A DNA stretch of 16,123 bases from JANQKX01 sp039028695 (GTDB taxonomy: Bacteria > Pseudomonadota > Alphaproteobacteria > Kiloniellales > Kiloniellaceae). Numbering within the stretch: position 1 is the first letter of the stretch; every line of letters starts with the position of its first letter. The stretch is from NCBI GenBank assembly GCA_039028695.1, contig JBCCHN010000123.1:1-16123 (forward strand), given 5' to 3'. Shown here one piece after another: positions 14,355 to 16,123 of this stretch. The position numbers and the translations under genes were made by a program. Under the pieces are notes generated by a model, which searched no databases, was not told where the DNA came from, and saw only the letters and a list, made by a program, of their open reading frames with translations.

Positions 14355-15638
14355 ATGCTAGACGAAAAGCTTGCCGACGATATTCTAGCAGCCGTCGCCG
14401 ACGGCTTTGCCAAGCAGACGGCTTTTACGCAAGACCTGGTGCGCCTTCCGTCGCTCCGCGGGCAGGAACATACCGCCCAAGACTTCCTCTTTGAGGAGAT
14501 GCGCGATCGCGGCCTGACCATGGACCGCTGGGCCATTGATGTGGCCGACATCGAGAATCATCCGGGCTTCTCGCCGGTCAAGGTCAACTACGAGAATGCC
14601 ATTAATGTTGTGGGGACACATCGACCGCGCGATGATGTTGGGCGCTCTCTCATCCTGAACGGTCATGTGGACGTGGTGCCTGTGGGGCCTCTGGACATGT
14701 GGTCGCGCGGACCCTTCGAGCCCCATATCGAGGGCGACTGGATGTATGGGCGCGGGGCCGGGGACATGAAAGCGGGCTTGGTCGCCAACATCTTCGCGCT
14801 GGATGCCTTGAATGGTCTGGGCTATCAGCCGGCGGCACGGGTTCACCTGCAGTCGGTAACCGAGGAGGAATGCACCGGCAACGGCGCTTTGTCCTGTCTG
14901 CAGCGGGGCTACCGGGCCGAGGCGGCCATCATCCCCGAACCCGAGGACGACAAGCTGGTGCGGGCCAACGTGGGGGTTATCTGGTTCCGGGTCCATGTGC
15001 GCGGCTTGCCCGTGCATGTGCGCGAGGCGGGCACCGGCTCCAACGCCATCGAGGCTTGCTTCCCCCTGATCCAGGCCTTGCGCCAATTGGCCGAGGACTG
15101 GAACGACGAGAAGGCTGCCCATCCTTATTTCGAAGACGAACGCCATCCCATGAACTTCAATGTGGGCAAGATATCCGGCGGGGACTGGGCGTCGTCCGTG
15201 CCGGCCTGGTGTTCCTTCGACTGCCGTATCTCCATCTATCCCGGCTGGTCCCCGGCGGATAAGGCCCGCGAGATCGAAGCGGCCATCGCCGCGGCCTCGG
15301 CCAAGATCCCCTTCCTGGCCAACAACCCGCCGCAGATCGAGTTCAATGGCTTCTTTGCCGAGGGCTATGTCCTAGAGGAAGGCAGCGTCGCCGAGCAAAC
15401 CCTGGGCCGGGCCCACGCCAAAGCCTATGGCAAATCCCTGGAGAGCTTCGTGACCGCCGGCTATCTGGACGGCCGGGTCTTCGTGCTCTACGACGACTGC
15501 CCCTGTTTGGTCTACGGTCCCTATTCGGAAAACATCCACGGCTTCGACGAGCGCGTCAGCCTCTCCTCCCTCCAACGGGTCACCGGCTCCATCGCGCTGT
15601 TCATCGCCGAATGGTGCGGGCTGGAGAAGGTGGGGTAG
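14355..15638 (+). CDS. M20-family metallopeptidase (ArgE/DapE-like deacylase)
   Basis: A 427-residue co-catalytic zinc hydrolase, typical length for ArgE/DapE/ACY1-like enzymes. These cleave acyl groups from N-acyl amino acids or related amides in the cytoplasm. Metal and catalytic motifs are complete: L-N-G-H-V-D-V-V-P (His104, Asp106), GRGAGDMKAG (Asp137), V-T-E-E-E-C (Glu170 base, Glu171 ligand), P-E-P-E-D near 194-198, and a C-terminal Y-S-E-N-I-H-G-F-D-E with the last His ligand. The dimerization domain lies between, starting near residue 205. The ATG at 14355 is preceded by AAGGGA at seven to eight bases. It follows the amidinotransferase by 32 bases, so one transcript likely carries both. 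Possible substrates include N-acyl-arginine derivatives or formylaminopyrimidine-like amides. Confidence 0.88.
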   Translation: MLDEKLADDILAAVADGFAKQTAFTQDLVRLPSLRGQEHTAQDFLFEEMRDRGLTMDRWAIDVADIENHPGFSPVKVNYENAINVVGTHRPRDDVGRSLILNGHVDVVPVGPLDMWSRGPFEPHIEGDWMYGRGAGDMKAGLVANIFALDALNGLGYQPAARVHLQSVTEEECTGNGALSCLQRGYRAEAAIIPEPEDDKLVRANVGVIWFRVHVRGLPVHVREAGTGSNAIEACFPLIQALRQLAEDWNDEKAAHPYFEDERHPMNFNVGKISGGDWASSVPAWCSFDCRISIYPGWSPADKAREIEAAIAAASAKIPFLANNPPQIEFNGFFAEGYVLEEGSVAEQTLGRAHAKAYGKSLESFVTAGYLDGRVFVLYDDCPCLVYGPYSENIHGFDERVSLSSLQRVTGSIALFIAEWCGLEKVG

Positions 15639-16014
15639 GGCGCTCAGTCTTTTTCTTTTTCCACTGAATTGGCAAGGCCCATTGAGCCAGTTCCGCTTCG
15701 GATAAGGGGCCGTCGCTGATGCCGAACATAATGTTTGTGGCTTTCTCTTCCGCTCCGCCGCATCCAAGTAGAAGCCGTTGATCCACAAGGTCATATGGAG
15801 GGCGATAAAGCCAACCCGCTTGTTGCCGTCCAGAAAATGATGACGAATTTTGTTAGTTCCGAAACAAAGGGCGGCCGCGAGGTCAAAGATGGTGGATGGG
15901 GTTTCCGAACCTGCCATTATTTTTTTCTACCCGCGCCAAGGCGGCATCAAAGGTGGCATCCAGGGCGCGTTATAGGGCTCCGGGCTCCCGGTCGATGACC
16001 AGCAGGAAAGCGTG
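15601..16014 (-). pseudogene. Fic/Doc-family toxin gene, decayed
   Basis: Doc toxins phosphorylate elongation factor Tu; related Fic proteins AMPylate targets. On the minus strand the hallmark reads H-H-F-L-D-G-N-K-R-V-G (15842-15810), followed by a normal Doc continuation to G-F-Y-L-D-A-A-E. The rest is in three frames. The C-terminal part (E-K-A-T-N-I-M-F-G-I-S-D-G-P-L-S-E-A-E-L) lies one frame off, the shift being near 15755-15762. Upstream, ALDATFDAALARVEK joins through another shift, explained by one extra base in the T7 run at 15920-15926. An in-frame TAA at 15970-15972 interrupts the N-terminal segment, whose usual middle part also seems deleted. No antitoxin gene is visible. The 3' end overlaps the M20 gene's last bases. 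The gene is almost certainly dead. Confidence 0.8.
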
Positions 16015-16055
16015 GCCGGATCGGGCTGGCCGGTGGGGGCCCTCTGATCTCACTC

Positions 16056-16123
16056 GCAATTTAACGCCGCCGCAATTTAACGCCGCCGCAATTTAACGCC
16101 GCCGCAATTTAACGCCGCCGCAA
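16056..16123. repeat. 16-bp tandem repeat array reaching the window edge
   Basis: GCAATTTAACGCCGCC is repeated perfectly at 16056-16071, 16072-16087, 16088-16103 and 16104-16119. A fifth copy begins at 16120 and continues beyond the window, so the copy number is unknown. The array lies just beyond the N-terminal remnant of the decayed toxin gene. Confidence 0.93.

Overview
The window is a gene-dense, G+C-rich bacterial chromosome segment. Codon use and protein families (EmrA-like adaptor with FUSC pump, DHA2 and Bcr/CflA exporters, ArsR and MerR regulators with small partner genes) suggest a Proteobacterium, most likely an alphaproteobacterium. No rRNA, tRNA, integrase or phage gene is visible, so the taxonomic call is an inference. 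The content is accessory: regulators, efflux pumps, detoxification enzymes and small-molecule modification enzymes.

Layout. Positions 1-3712 are mostly on the minus strand: the N-terminal part of a DHA2-type exporter running off the left edge, a GNAT acetyltransferase, and an omega-like glutathione transferase with a Cys-rich tail. The transferase gene is divergent from an ArsR repressor carrying three Cys pairs at its C-terminus. Next comes a two-gene minus-strand operon, a MerR regulator whose stop overlaps the start of a signal-peptide-less solute-binding-fold protein. A textbook MerR promoter precedes it: TTGACT, a 19-bp spacer, and a perfect palindrome inside the spacer. A RidA-family gene (3858-4207) is broken by a frameshift.

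Positions 4208-4551 lack a conventional gene but hold what looks like a complete transcription attenuator: a promoter, a 15-residue leader peptide reading MNIIIVVVQKRRSGP, a possible antiterminator, and an intrinsic terminator with nine T's. It lies directly upstream of a Bcr/CflA-type drug exporter (4552-5760). Ile/Val leader attenuators are expected before branched-chain amino acid biosynthesis genes, so one in front of an exporter is the most unusual feature here.

From 5769 on there is a convergent O-methyltransferase, a 12-bp tandem repeat array, and a long plus-strand series: patatin-like phospholipase, metallo-beta-lactamase-fold hydrolase, SAM methyltransferase, HlyD/EmrA adaptor plus FUSC/AaeB-like pump, amidinotransferase-fold enzyme, and M20 metallopeptidase. 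The right end holds a decayed Fic/Doc toxin gene on the minus strand and a 16-bp tandem repeat that continues beyond the window.

The adaptor and FUSC protein probably form one efflux pump. The amidinotransferase-like and M20 enzymes probably act on related guanidino or acylamino substrates. The ArsR/GST and MerR/binding-protein pairs look like self-contained sensor-response modules.
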